Below, piece by piece: positions 38,334 through 46,653 of a DNA stretch of 57,764 bases. Below the pieces are notes generated by a model. That model did no database searches and was not told where the DNA came from. It saw only the letters and a program-made list of their open reading frames with translations. The first letter of the stretch is position 1, and every line of letters starts with the position of its first letter. The position numbers and the translations under genes are program-made. This stretch comes from Thermococcus sp. Its GTDB lineage: Archaea > Methanobacteriota_B > Thermococci > Thermococcales > Thermococcaceae. The stretch spans positions 1 through 57,764 of the forward strand of contig NZ_JALUYR010000082.1 in NCBI RefSeq assembly GCF_027012695.1, in the 5' to 3' direction.

Positions 38334-38909
38334 ATGATAATCGACCTCTCCACCCCCATCTCCGAGAGGACGCCGGTTTACCCCGACGATCCCCCGGTGA
38401 GCATAAAACCCTGGGCCCTGATAGGCCGGGACGGTTACTACATGAACGTTCTTAAGATGGGCGAGCACACCGGAACGCACGTCGATGCACCGGCCCACTT
38501 CATACCCGGTGGAAAGACGGTTGACGAGCTTCCCTTAGAGAAGTTCATCGGAGAGGCCTTTGTTCTGGACGTTAGGGGGGGTAAGGGAAGGGTAAAGCTT
38601 GACGAGATTCCGGATTCGGGCTATCACAACCGGATAGTTCTCTTCCTCACAGAGGGGAGGGAGCTTTCCCCGGAGGTGGCGCTCTTCATTGTTGCCGAGG
38701 GTATTAAGGCAGTCGGAACGGACGCGATGAGCATCGGCGATGACGCCGTCCACAGGATACTCCTGAGCGCTGAGGTACCTATCTTCGAGAACCTCACCAA
38801 CCTCGATGCCGTTCTTGGGAAGGAGTTCACCTTCATGGCCTTCCCGCTGAAAATAGAGGGTGGCTCCGGGAGCCCGGTGAGGGCCGTGGCTATTATGTCC
38901 CCTGGTTGA
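38334..38909 (+). CDS. Cyclase/kynurenine formamidase-like metal hydrolase
   Basis: 191 aa. The signature HTGTHVDAPAHFIPGG matches H-x-G-T-H-x-D-x-P-x-H of the cyclase family, which binds divalent metal. IDLSTPISERTPVYPDDPP at the N-terminus and GTDAMSIG later are also typical. Substrate cannot be told; formamidase, dienelactone or isatin-type activities occur in the family. ATG 38334, 24 nt after the previous stop, so possibly co-transcribed. Confidence 0.9.
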   Translation: MIIDLSTPISERTPVYPDDPPVSIKPWALIGRDGYYMNVLKMGEHTGTHVDAPAHFIPGGKTVDELPLEKFIGEAFVLDVRGGKGRVKLDEIPDSGYHNRIVLFLTEGRELSPEVALFIVAEGIKAVGTDAMSIGDDAVHRILLSAEVPIFENLTNLDAVLGKEFTFMAFPLKIEGGSGSPVRAVAIMSPG

Positions 38910-39061
38910 GCTTCTTTCCCCTAACGCTATGATACTGTCACCCCAAGGGGGAACGGGCTTGTTTGGACGGTTTTTAAACGTGGCTAAACATTGAGAAACC
39001 TCGGTTAACGTTTGACAATCGGATTTAGGCTCTCAGAGTTTTTTTCCTGAGCAATCAGCGA

Positions 39062-39105
39062 CGTAAATTTACGATTTCCTGAAAAAGACTTAAATAGGTC
39101 TTTTT
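39062..39105 (+). promoter_or_regulatory. Promoter with two inverted repeats before the 39133 gene
   Basis: The TATA box CTTAAATA (39089-39096) lies in the centre of AAAAAGAC (39082-39089) and GTCTTTTT (39098-39105), a perfect 8-bp inverted repeat. Just upstream is the 12-bp palindrome CGTAAATTTACG (39062-39073). A second TATA-like TTTTTAAAC sits at about 38971-38979, and a T-run within CTCAG/CTGAG repeats at about 39033-39053. The AT-rich, repeat-bearing promoter suggests strong or regulated expression of the secreted protein. Confidence 0.5.
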
Positions 39106-39132
39106 TCGGAGAAAGAACCGAGGTGAATAGCC

Positions 39133-40290
39133 ATGCTCGGTAAAAAACTGGCCACAGTCCTCTTCGGACTGCTGATGATTGGAATGGCGTTCAGTGCCGG
39201 CAGTGCCTTCGCGGGAGAGACCGTTACAGTCATACTCGTCAGCGACAACGCAGCGGACAAGGCCATAGCGGAGTACCTTGCCAACCTCACCGGTGCCATA
39301 GTTGTCACAACAACATGGGGAGTTTACAACCCAAACATCACTGCTGAAATACTGGGCTACGCCCCTGACCAGGTCATAATAATAGGTGGGCCAATGGCGA
39401 TAGTGGATGAATACGTTAGGGACCTTGAGGAATACAACATAACGGTCTACCGCTGGTGGGGGGCCAACAGGTACGAGACTGACTTGGCTGTTATAGACAA
39501 CGCCAGCAAGCTCTTTGGAATCAAATTCAACGCCAGCGTTGTCGTTGCTGGAAACGACAGCCTCGCAATCCAGACTGCCCTTAAGCTGGCCGTTGAAAAC
39601 CGCGCCATGATAATCTACGTTAACCAGTCCACCAACGTTAGCAAGCTCATGGAGAGGTTCCGGGTCAGGAAGATGGTGATGGTCCAGAGCAAGGCCTCAG
39701 AGAAGGTCATGGAGAAAGTTGAGAAAGAGCTTCAGAAGTGCAACTGCAGGGCAGAAAGGGTTCAGGCCAACGTTAGCAGGGAGCAGGTCGAGCGGATAAT
39801 GGAGCAGGTTCGCGAGAGGCTAATTGCCGTTGAGGAAATCGCCAACATGACAAACTCAACACAGCTGATGGAGCAGGTCAGGGAGATGTTCCAGCTCATG
39901 GAGAAAGTTAACCAGAGCCTTCAGGCTGGAAACGTCACCGAGGCCTACGTTCTGGCCCTTCGGCTCCAGGTAAGGAGTGAATTCGCCCTGAAGAACGCCC
40001 ACATGGAGTTCAAGATGACAGTGAAGAGCAGGGAGGAACTCAAGCTGAGAATCGAGCTCGAAAAGCTGGAGGCACAGGTTGAGGTCCTCGAGAAGGCCGG
40101 AATTGATGTTAGCACCGTTAAAACAATCCTGGACAGGGTCGAAGAGGCCATAAAGGCCGGAAACTACAGCGTTGCAAAGGTGCTCATTAAAGAGGCCAAG
40201 AAGGCCCTTCACGAGCTCTACCGTGAGAAGAAATCAGTGATTTCAATACCGGGGATAGGAGGACACGACGAAAAGAGCGGAAAGCACTGA
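39133..40290 (+). CDS. Secreted protein with cell-wall-binding repeat 2-like domain
   Basis: 385 aa. A cleavable signal peptide (about 1-27, ending SAFA) is followed by a domain (about 30-145) that resembles the CW_binding_2/putative cell-wall repeat: VTVILVSDNAADKAIAEYLAN, QVIIIGGPMAIVDEYV and RWWGANRYETDLAVID. The remaining 200 residues are helical, charged and coiled-coil-like, with several N-x-S/T sites. It has no C-terminal anchor, so it is probably released or held by S-layer contacts. ATG 39133 follows GAGGTGAAT. The role at the surface is inferred. Confidence 0.82.
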   Translation: MLGKKLATVLFGLLMIGMAFSAGSAFAGETVTVILVSDNAADKAIAEYLANLTGAIVVTTTWGVYNPNITAEILGYAPDQVIIIGGPMAIVDEYVRDLEEYNITVYRWWGANRYETDLAVIDNASKLFGIKFNASVVVAGNDSLAIQTALKLAVENRAMIIYVNQSTNVSKLMERFRVRKMVMVQSKASEKVMEKVEKELQKCNCRAERVQANVSREQVERIMEQVRERLIAVEEIANMTNSTQLMEQVREMFQLMEKVNQSLQAGNVTEAYVLALRLQVRSEFALKNAHMEFKMTVKSREELKLRIELEKLEAQVEVLEKAGIDVSTVKTILDRVEEAIKAGNYSVAKVLIKEAKKALHELYREKKSVISIPGIGGHDEKSGKH

Positions 40291-40647
40291 TTAGCTTTCC
40301 TTTCTCCTTGCCTTTTTCTCTTTGAGGTATGGATAGCGCATTATGTGGCCACAGTTAAGGCATTTAATAACCACATGGGGATATGGCCTGCTCCTCAGCC
40401 TGACCTGTGCGTTCTTTCCCGGAACGAGAAAGGAGTGGCATCTTTTGCAGTACCGCCTCTTCCACTTCCGTGGAAGCCTTATCTTTGCCTTCTGCTGAAC
40501 AGCGAGTGCTATCTCGACGTACCTGTTGGCCAGCTCCGGCTCATAGGGGTAAACGCGCTCCGCAAGGGTGAAGAGCCTCTCGACCCTCTCCTTAGCAATC
40601 CTCTTCTTCTCCCTCTGCTCCCTCTGACGGATTGACCTCTTCGACAT
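40291..40647 (-). CDS. rnp4: Ribonuclease P protein component 4
   Basis: 118 aa, archaeal homologue of Rpp21. It binds the specificity domain of RNase P RNA with Rnp29-family partners. The basic N-terminus (RQREQREKKRIAKERVERL) and the zinc ribbon CKRCHSF then CLNCGHI are diagnostic. ATG 40647 lies just after the stop of the upstream gene with GAGGTGATGG before it, so the two genes form an operon. Confidence 0.95.
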   Translation of the reverse strand: MSKRSIRQREQREKKRIAKERVERLFTLAERVYPYEPELANRYVEIALAVQQKAKIRLPRKWKRRYCKRCHSFLVPGKNAQVRLRSRPYPHVVIKCLNCGHIMRYPYLKEKKARRKES

Positions 40648-40651
40648 TCCA

Positions 40652-42160
40652 TCACCTCACCAGTCTGAGTTTTCCGGGAAAGGGCTCGTAGACGTAGCCG
40701 GCCGCTATAAACCTCTCGGTTATCTCCAGAGCATCTTCCCTCGAGAAGCCGTCCTTAACCAGCTCGCGGATAAAGCTCTCTTTCGTGACCTCTCCCGAGG
40801 GGCTGAGCGACGCCAGATCCTCCATTATCTCCAGGGCCCTCCTGGCCCTGAGCGTTCCGGGAATGTAGGCGTTGTACTCCTTGAGGAGCCTCATCATCTC
40901 GCCGGGGCGGTCCTTCAGGACAACCATCCAGTCGTTGACTATCGCCTCGTTTATCAGTCTGACCTCCCTCGCTGCCTTTTTAGTGACCCTGCCGTTGAAG
41001 CGCACTATCGAGCCGAACACCCTCTTGCCGAGCTCTGCCCTGAGCTTCACGTTCATTGGCCCGCTCGGTGCCGTTAAAGCCCTGAAGGGGTCGCCGTAGT
41101 CGTTTCTCGATTCCCTGAGCCACCGCAGGAACTCCTCCTCAAGCAAGCGGGTCTTCTCGCGGTCGAGGGCCCTGTGCCTCTCCCTCTGGATGAAAACCGT
41201 CACGAGGAGGTTCGGTATGAGCTGGAGGAACTCGCGGTTCTCCTCGAAGTAGGGCCTCTCCTCTGAGGGGACGAGCACGAAGGGGGTTTCCGAAATCCTG
41301 GCCATCCTATCGCGCGGGTCTGCGTCCGTGTTCCTTGGCAGCAGGCCTACCGCTCTCTTGGAGTTTATTATCTTCGCCGCCCATCTGGCCGGTTTTACCA
41401 GTCCCCTCCTGGTGGGGGGAGTGTAGTACCTCATGTCACTTGAGTTTGGGTTGCCGAGCCGGAAGTCTATTCCGAGGATCGGGTCATCAACCTCGATTAT
41501 CCCCTCCCTTGTCAGGCGAACTTCCCAGGGGAGGTTTGAGTGGAAGTACCTGAGGGCTTTCCAGAGGGCGATAAGCCCGGAATCGTCCCGGTACTTGAAG
41601 GCCAAGAACTCGAAGCCCTCACCCCAGTTCTCGCCGATTATATACGGGACGCCGTAGATCGAGTAGATGAGGGCGTTCCTCATGTCGTCACGCAGATAGA
41701 CAGTTCTCTCGAAGAGATCAATAACCTCGGATCTGCTCAGCGCGAACTCGCGGTAATCCTTCCAGTACTCCGAGTAGTCCCTCCCCTCGATGGAACCCGC
41801 GTGAACCATCCTCAGGTTGCCGAAGGGATAGGCTTCGATGATCCCCCTCACAAGGACGTAGCTGCCGGGTTTCACTTCCCCGGCTACCTCCGTATTTTCC
41901 GTTGCCCGGACGACAAGGTAAGTTCGAAACTCCTTCTCGCTCAGTTTTGCCAGCTCAGAGGGGGAGAGCGGGGAGAGGAGATAGTAAGCGGCATCCCTTG
42001 GCGCGTTGGGAGGTCTTCTGCCGATCAGAAAACCCCTTACCTCAACCTCTTCGCCGTTTTTCATTGCCTGTATCCTTTGCTGGAACTCCCTAACCCTTTT
42101 GCCCGGGCTCAACGGCTCCCTCGCCCGCTCCAGTCTCAGCAGTTCAACAAGTTCCTCCAT
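40652..42160 (-). CDS. OB-fold and winged-helix protein, unknown function
   Basis: 502 aa. Residues about 35-130 look like an OB fold (EEVEVRGFLIGRRP; KPGSYVLVRGIIEAYPFG). The last 60 residues (GEVTKESFIRELVKDGFSREDALEITERFIAAGYVYEPFPGKLRLV) resemble the C-terminal winged helix of archaeal MCM. Between them is a large alpha/beta region (about 150-430) without Walker motifs. I infer a nucleic-acid-binding protein. ATG 42160 is about 25 nt from a TATA box, so a leaderless mRNA; TTG 42163 is less likely. It is in an operon with rnp4. Confidence 0.75.
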   Translation of the reverse strand: MEELVELLRLERAREPLSPGKRVREFQQRIQAMKNGEEVEVRGFLIGRRPPNAPRDAAYYLLSPLSPSELAKLSEKEFRTYLVVRATENTEVAGEVKPGSYVLVRGIIEAYPFGNLRMVHAGSIEGRDYSEYWKDYREFALSRSEVIDLFERTVYLRDDMRNALIYSIYGVPYIIGENWGEGFEFLAFKYRDDSGLIALWKALRYFHSNLPWEVRLTREGIIEVDDPILGIDFRLGNPNSSDMRYYTPPTRRGLVKPARWAAKIINSKRAVGLLPRNTDADPRDRMARISETPFVLVPSEERPYFEENREFLQLIPNLLVTVFIQRERHRALDREKTRLLEEEFLRWLRESRNDYGDPFRALTAPSGPMNVKLRAELGKRVFGSIVRFNGRVTKKAAREVRLINEAIVNDWMVVLKDRPGEMMRLLKEYNAYIPGTLRARRALEIMEDLASLSPSGEVTKESFIRELVKDGFSREDALEITERFIAAGYVYEPFPGKLRLVR

Positions 42161-42181
42161 CAAAACACATAGGAACCGTAA

Positions 42182-42191
42182 GATTTATAAA
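42182..42191. promoter_or_regulatory. Shared bidirectional TATA box (5S rRNA and 42160 gene)
   Basis: GATTTATAAA is nearly symmetric and lies about 25 nt from both the 5S rRNA 5' end (42214, plus strand) and the ATG at 42160 (minus strand). No other TATA-like sequence is present between them, so it probably serves both directions. Confidence 0.6.
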
Positions 42192-42213
42192 CCCTCCGCG
42201 GCAGGTATGTATC

Positions 42214-42338
42214 GGTACGGCGGTCATAGCGGCGGGGTTACACCCGGTCTCGTTTCGACCCCGGAAGTTAAGCCCGCCAGCGTTCCCGGGTGTACTGCCC
42301 TCCGAGAGGGGGCGGGAAACCGGGAACGCCGCCGGCCA
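42214..42338 (+). rRNA. rrf: 5S ribosomal RNA
   Basis: About 125 nt. The conserved core CACCCGGTCTC ... CGACCCCGGAAGTTAAGCC is unmistakable. The ends pair (CGGCGG near 42218-42223 with CCGCCG near 42329-42334), and the TGCCCTCCGAGAGGGGGCGGG arm is intact. Exact ends are estimated to a few bases. It stands apart from any 16S-23S operon, as usual in Thermococcales. Confidence 0.96.
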
Positions 42339-42377
42339 CTATTCAACTTCTCTCCACGGCTTCTCCGCAAGTGTTAA

Positions 42378-43076
<699 letters not shown>

Positions 43077-43115
43077 GCTTTTAAGCTCCACCGCGGCCTT
43101 TTCTCAGGTGGTGGC

Positions 43116-43745
43116 ATGGTCAGGTTAATCGCTTTCGACCTCGAGGGGACGCTCGTCAAATCGGTCTCGAGCTGGGTGGAGCTTCACAAGCGCTTTGGAA
43201 CGTGGGAGAAGGGAAAGGAGTACGCCGAGCTTTTCTTCTCTGGAGAAATCGACTACGTGAAGTGGGCCGAGCTTGATGCATCCCTCTGGAAGGGGCACAC
43301 GCGGGATGAAATCCTTGAGTGGGCCAATTCCGTTGAGTACATGGACGGCGCGGAGGAGCTGATTAGGTTTCTGAGGGAGAATGATTTCAAGATAGCCATC
43401 CTCTCGAGCGGCCTCATGTGCCTTGCGGGAAGGATAGCGCGGGAGCTGGGGGTTGACTACGTCTTCGCGAACGAGCTTCTCTTCGATGAGAACGGCGTCG
43501 TTACCGGAAAGGTGAACCCGCTGGTGGACTTCAAGAGCAAGGGTGTAATCCTTCGCGAGCTGAAGGAGGAACTAAAGCCGGAACTGACGGTGACAGTTGG
43601 CGACGGCTACAACGACGTAAGCATGTTCCGCGAAGCTGATGTAGCGATAGCCATAAACCCGCACGAGGGCGTTGAGGGCGACCACAACGTTGAGAGCCTC
43701 AGGGAAGTGAGGGAGATAATCGAAGGCCTAATAGGGGGTCGGTGA
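43116..43745 (+). CDS. HAD superfamily, phosphoserine phosphatase-like protein
   Basis: 209 aa. The HAD core has nucleophile Asp8 in FDLEGTLV, motif II Ser in ILSSGLMCLAGRIA, a Lys in FKSKGVILREL and motif IV GDGYNDVSMF. The second acidic residue of the usual D-x-D is Glu10 here. The cap region between motifs I and II is helical as in SerB. Substrate may be phosphoserine or another phosphomonoester. ATG 43116 follows CAGGTGG. The 3' end overlaps an antisense C/D sRNA candidate. Confidence 0.85.
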   Translation: MVRLIAFDLEGTLVKSVSSWVELHKRFGTWEKGKEYAELFFSGEIDYVKWAELDASLWKGHTRDEILEWANSVEYMDGAEELIRFLRENDFKIAILSSGLMCLAGRIARELGVDYVFANELLFDENGVVTGKVNPLVDFKSKGVILRELKEELKPELTVTVGDGYNDVSMFREADVAIAINPHEGVEGDHNVESLREVREIIEGLIGGR

Positions 43746-43792
43746 AGGGCGTGCTCATCACCCATCAGCAAAGCAAAAGCTCGTCATCCCCC
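43734..43792 (-). ncRNA. C/D box sRNA (2'-O-methylation guide)
   Basis: On the minus strand all parts are in order. A 5' stem GGGGG (43788-43792) is followed by C box ATGACGA (43781-43787), a 12-nt guide GCTTTTGCTTTG, D' box CTGA (43765-43768), a short spacer, C' box GTGATGA (43755-43761), a 12-nt guide GCACGCCCTTCA, D box CCGA (43739-43742) and a 3' stem CCCCC (43734-43738). Guide lengths and the closing stem fit archaeal sRNAs bound by L7Ae, Nop5 and fibrillarin. The D box departs from CTGA by one base. By the N+5 rule both guides point at a G in their targets. The 3' part is antisense to the end of the HAD gene. Confidence 0.82.
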
Positions 43793-43793
43793 T

Positions 43794-43858
43794 GTCGGCC
43801 CGACCGGAACCCCCGGTTCACCTTTCCCCGGAGAGGGCGGGTGCCGGGCCGGGGAAAG
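43794..43858. other. Cluster of GC-rich hairpins between convergent genes
   Basis: Three perfect inverted repeats follow each other: GTCG-GCC-CGAC (43794-43804), ACCGG-AACCC-CCGGT (43803-43817) and CTTTCCCCGG (43822-43831) with CCGGGGAAAG (43849-43858), a 10-bp stem with a 17-nt loop. This could be a structured RNA or transcription-termination region between the HAD gene and the prepilin peptidase gene. No C/D boxes or clear ACA box seen. Confidence 0.45.
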
Positions 43859-43879
43859 TAGGGGAAAGAGGTTAAAAGC

Positions 43880-45079
43880 TTAGCTGAAGCCTGCTACCTT
43901 GAGGACGAGCCACCAGAAGACGTCGCCCCAGAAGTAGCCCATGAGAAATCCTATGAAGAGCGCCGGCGCGAAGGGCATGGCCTTCTTTCTCAAAAAGCGG
44001 TTCTCGAGCTTTCCATCCTCGACCAATTTTCCGAGTTCCTCAATCTGCTCCTTTGTCAGACCCTCCGCCGTTGGGGAGGCTATAACCCTACCGCCACCCA
44101 GCCCCGAGGAACTTTCTCCTTTCAGGAACCCCCAGAGTCTTTCAAGTGGACCGCTCCGATCCCTCCTCACCCTGCCCTTCTCATCCAGGATGGTCTCGCC
44201 GAGAACGTCCCACTCCCGGAGCTCCTGCACTGTGACCTCCTCAACGAGCACTTCCCTCCTGATGAACCCAAAGAGGGCGATGATAACCCGAGTTACGTAA
44301 ACGAGGAGGAGTGTTATCCCCGCGAATCTAAATCCTGCGGCGGGGTTGAGATGGATAAGGTACGCCAGGCCGAGAACTCCGGCGACATTCCCAACCATCC
44401 TGAACCTAACGAAGATGAGGAGCAGAAAAAACCCCAGCAGGTAGCCGGGAATTTTTAGGCCTGTGTCCGGGAGAACGAGAGTAACGGCCGCGGAACCCAC
44501 GAGCCAGAGCCACATCTGGAGTACTGTCAGGGGTTTTCCAATGAGAATCTCCCTCAACATCCCGGATGGACGGCGGACGAGGAGAACGGCCAGGGCGTAG
44601 GCCAGTATGAAGGGAAAGACGGCCAGAATGCTGTTCAGCAGGATGGTAAGGGGGTAGAGGGGAAGGGACAGGGCATAGGGTGGAACTACCTTCGCTGTTC
44701 CAGGGGGCAGGGGCAGGAGCGCGGAAAAGCCCGCAAGAAGAACGGCATCACCGCTGGCCCAGACGCCGAAGTAGTAGAGCGCCACCCCAAGGAGAAAGCC
44801 GATGACGAGACCCACCAGTCCAGCGGCCGCGAGACCAGGGTTTCCCTCCGAGATGCCCCTGTATGCGTAGTAGAGAACTCCTCCCTCCGCGGCCGGAATC
44901 ACGACCCTCCCGATCCAGCGGGGTAGATCAACATCCTCCTCCTCATCCCAGCCGAGAAGCCTGCCGACGAGAGAGAGCGTGGGGAAGACGTGGTTGTCAA
45001 GAATGAAGCCCGTCTTCAGGTCGGTGTAAGAAGTGAGCACTCCCGCCAGAACGCCCAGAATGAGGGGCAGGTGTTCCAT
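43880..45079 (-). CDS. Type IV prepilin peptidase (A24 family)
   Basis: About 399 aa, a polytopic membrane aspartic protease that cleaves class III signal peptides. The two catalytic aspartates are seen at about residue 20 ([10 protein letters not shown], following the first helix) and about residue 111 in WASGDAVLL, the GxGD-type site. Several helices follow, then a cytoplasmic C-terminal domain (about 280-370) and a final helix. It is longer than FlaK/PibD. ATG 45079 follows GAGGTG; GTG 45085 is in frame. It starts right after a class III pilin gene, probably its substrate. Confidence 0.87.
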   Translation of the reverse strand: MEHLPLILGVLAGVLTSYTDLKTGFILDNHVFPTLSLVGRLLGWDEEEDVDLPRWIGRVVIPAAEGGVLYYAYRGISEGNPGLAAAGLVGLVIGFLLGVALYYFGVWASGDAVLLAGFSALLPLPPGTAKVVPPYALSLPLYPLTILLNSILAVFPFILAYALAVLLVRRPSGMLREILIGKPLTVLQMWLWLVGSAAVTLVLPDTGLKIPGYLLGFFLLLIFVRFRMVGNVAGVLGLAYLIHLNPAAGFRFAGITLLLVYVTRVIIALFGFIRREVLVEEVTVQELREWDVLGETILDEKGRVRRDRSGPLERLWGFLKGESSSGLGGGRVIASPTAEGLTKEQIEELGKLVEDGKLENRFLRKKAMPFAPALFIGFLMGYFWGDVFWWLVLKVAGFS

Positions 45080-45088
45080 TTCCACACC

Positions 45089-45256
45089 TCACAGCTCTTC
45101 GAGAAGCTGCTTTCTTACCTCGCTGGTGTACTCCCCGACGGCTTTAGTTATCGTGCCAATGCTGTCCAGGACAACCTTGATGGTTATGATGACCAGTATC
45201 AGCACAGCGGCAAGCATGAACAGGTACTCCAACGCTCCCTGGGCCCTTCGCCTCAT
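45089..45256 (-). CDS. Class III signal peptide pilin-like protein
   Basis: 55 aa. The N-terminus [29 protein letters not shown] is a textbook archaeal type IV pilin signal: basic n-region, then QGALEYLF, then a hydrophobic helix. Cleavage is expected before the Gln. The rest is a short polar tail, so the mature pilin would be only about 50 residues. ATG 45256 has a GGTG element upstream. It is directly upstream of the prepilin peptidase gene with a 9-nt gap to that ATG. Confidence 0.88.
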   Translation of the reverse strand: MRRRAQGALEYLFMLAAVLILVIITIKVVLDSIGTITKAVGEYTSEVRKQLLEEL

Positions 45257-45328
45257 CTGCCACACCGGACTGAGTTCCGTACCAAAGGATTTAAAGTTTT
45301 CCGCAGGATCCCTAATCCGGGTGTGCGC

Positions 45329-45670
45329 ATGAGGGTCTACAAACTTCGCGTTCGTGAGGAATACCTCGACCACATAAAGTCCGGCAAAAAGCGGATCGAG
45401 GTGAGGGTGGCATATCCACAGCTGAAGAAGATAAAGCCCGGCGATAAGATAATCTTCAACGACGAGGTTCCCGCTGTGGTTACGGGCGTTAAGGCCTACG
45501 AGACCTTCCGCCAGGTCCTCAGGGAGGAACCGATAAAGAAGATCTTCCCCGACGAGCCGGGTTTCGAGAGGGCGGTAAAGCGGTTCCACAACCTCTATCC
45601 AAAATGGAAGGAGAACCGCTACGGTGTGATAGCCATAAGGTTCAAGCTCCTTGGCGAGAGGGGGGAGTAA
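45329..45670 (+). CDS. ASCH domain protein
   Basis: 113 aa, one ASCH domain of the PUA-like superfamily, expected to bind RNA. Key features: [38 protein letters not shown] at the start and [22 protein letters not shown] at the end. The GKK motif after the first helix is typical. ATG 45329 is chosen; the open frame upstream runs into the divergent pilin. It is followed after 4 nt by a second ASCH gene. Confidence 0.88.
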   Translation: MRVYKLRVREEYLDHIKSGKKRIEVRVAYPQLKKIKPGDKIIFNDEVPAVVTGVKAYETFRQVLREEPIKKIFPDEPGFERAVKRFHNLYPKWKENRYGVIAIRFKLLGERGE

Positions 45671-45674
45671 GGGC

Positions 45675-46244
45675 ATGCGCCACCTCGAGTTCGACGGGCG
45701 CTACGCTGAGGCGATACTGAGCGGGAGGAAGAGGGCAACTGTGAGGCTCGGCAGGAGGCCCAGCCTGAGGGAAGGGGATGAGGTTCTCATCCACTCCGGC
45801 GGCTACGCCCTCGGGAAGGCCGTGGTGGAGAGGGTCGAAAGCAAAACGGTTGGGGAGCTGACAGACGAGGACGCTTTTTTGGACGGCTTTTCCAGCAGGG
45901 AGGAGCTGATAAAGGCCCTCAAAACCCACTACAAGTACGTCAATGATGATTCCAAGGCCCACGTCGTCGTTTTCCGCCTCATTGAGCGCTTTGACAAACC
46001 CGTCATGAGTTCTGATTACGCCTATGAGGGGAACAGCCCGCTGGAGATCGCGGAGATGGCCTTAAAGCACCTCAATCTCCCGGAAGAGGACCGAAGGTTG
46101 ATAGAACTTTTCCTAAGGGCTGGAAGCCTTAGAAAGGCCGCTTACAGACTCGGCGGCATGAACAAGCGCTACCTCATAAGGGACGCCCTCAGGAGGGCCT
46201 ACGAAGAGCTGAAAAGGAGGGGCCTCATGGGGCCGAAACTTTGA
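45675..46244 (+). CDS. ASCH domain protein with helical C-terminal extension
   Basis: 189 aa. Residues 1-110 are an ASCH domain (LEFDGRYAEAILSGRKRATVRLG ... GDEVLIHSGGYALGKAVVERV). Residues about 125-189 are helical and HTH-like: PEEDRRLIELFLRAGSLRKAAYRLGGMNKRYLIRDALRRAYEELKRRG. ATG 45675 follows GGGGGAGT. It begins 4 nt after the first ASCH gene, so they form a pair. Nucleic-acid binding is inferred; target unknown. Its end overlaps the convergent Lrp-type gene by 20 nt. Confidence 0.85.
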   Translation: MRHLEFDGRYAEAILSGRKRATVRLGRRPSLREGDEVLIHSGGYALGKAVVERVESKTVGELTDEDAFLDGFSSREELIKALKTHYKYVNDDSKAHVVVFRLIERFDKPVMSSDYAYEGNSPLEIAEMALKHLNLPEEDRRLIELFLRAGSLRKAAYRLGGMNKRYLIRDALRRAYEELKRRGLMGPKL

Positions 46245-46506
46245 GCGATTCGAGCACTGAGACCGTTTCGCTCCCTTCCGCTCCGTTCTTAACGGCAGAC
46301 AGGGTTACGGGCATGAGCTTGAAGGTACCGCCATTGATCAGGCGCCTTAGCTCCTCCACGAACCGCTCCATCCCGGCAACGTCCCGGAACTCAACCTTCG
46401 CTATGAAATCGTACTCCCCGTAGAGCCAGTATCCATCGACGGGGAGCTTCTCCAGAACCTCGTCCCGGACGCCCCAGACTAGGAGTATCGCCTCGATTTC
46501 TTTCAC
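46225..46506 (-). CDS. Stand-alone Lrp/AsnC ligand-binding (RAM) domain protein
   Basis: 93 aa with the alpha-beta sandwich of the Lrp/AsnC effector domain (EAILLVWGVRDEVLEKLP, GEYDFIAKVEFRDVAGMERFVEELRRL) and no DNA-binding domain. Such proteins form dimers or octamers and may bind amino acids or modulate full-length Lrp proteins. ATG 46506. A TATA-like TTTTTATCC is on the minus strand near 46530. The family call is by pattern only. Confidence 0.75.
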   Translation of the reverse strand: MKEIEAILLVWGVRDEVLEKLPVDGYWLYGEYDFIAKVEFRDVAGMERFVEELRRLINGGTFKLMPVTLSAVKNGAEGSETVSVLESLKVSAP

Positions 46507-46653
46507 CCCCGCCCCCGAAGCCCGGGATTGGATAAAAACCTTTCCAAATTTTTTCCATCAAACCGGCAGATTTTCGAAAAGTTTCGGGCAGAGTTTCGTC
46601 ATTGTGCCGGGCAAGGGTTTTAATCCCTCTTTCCAACCCGTCCCGGTGGTCGG

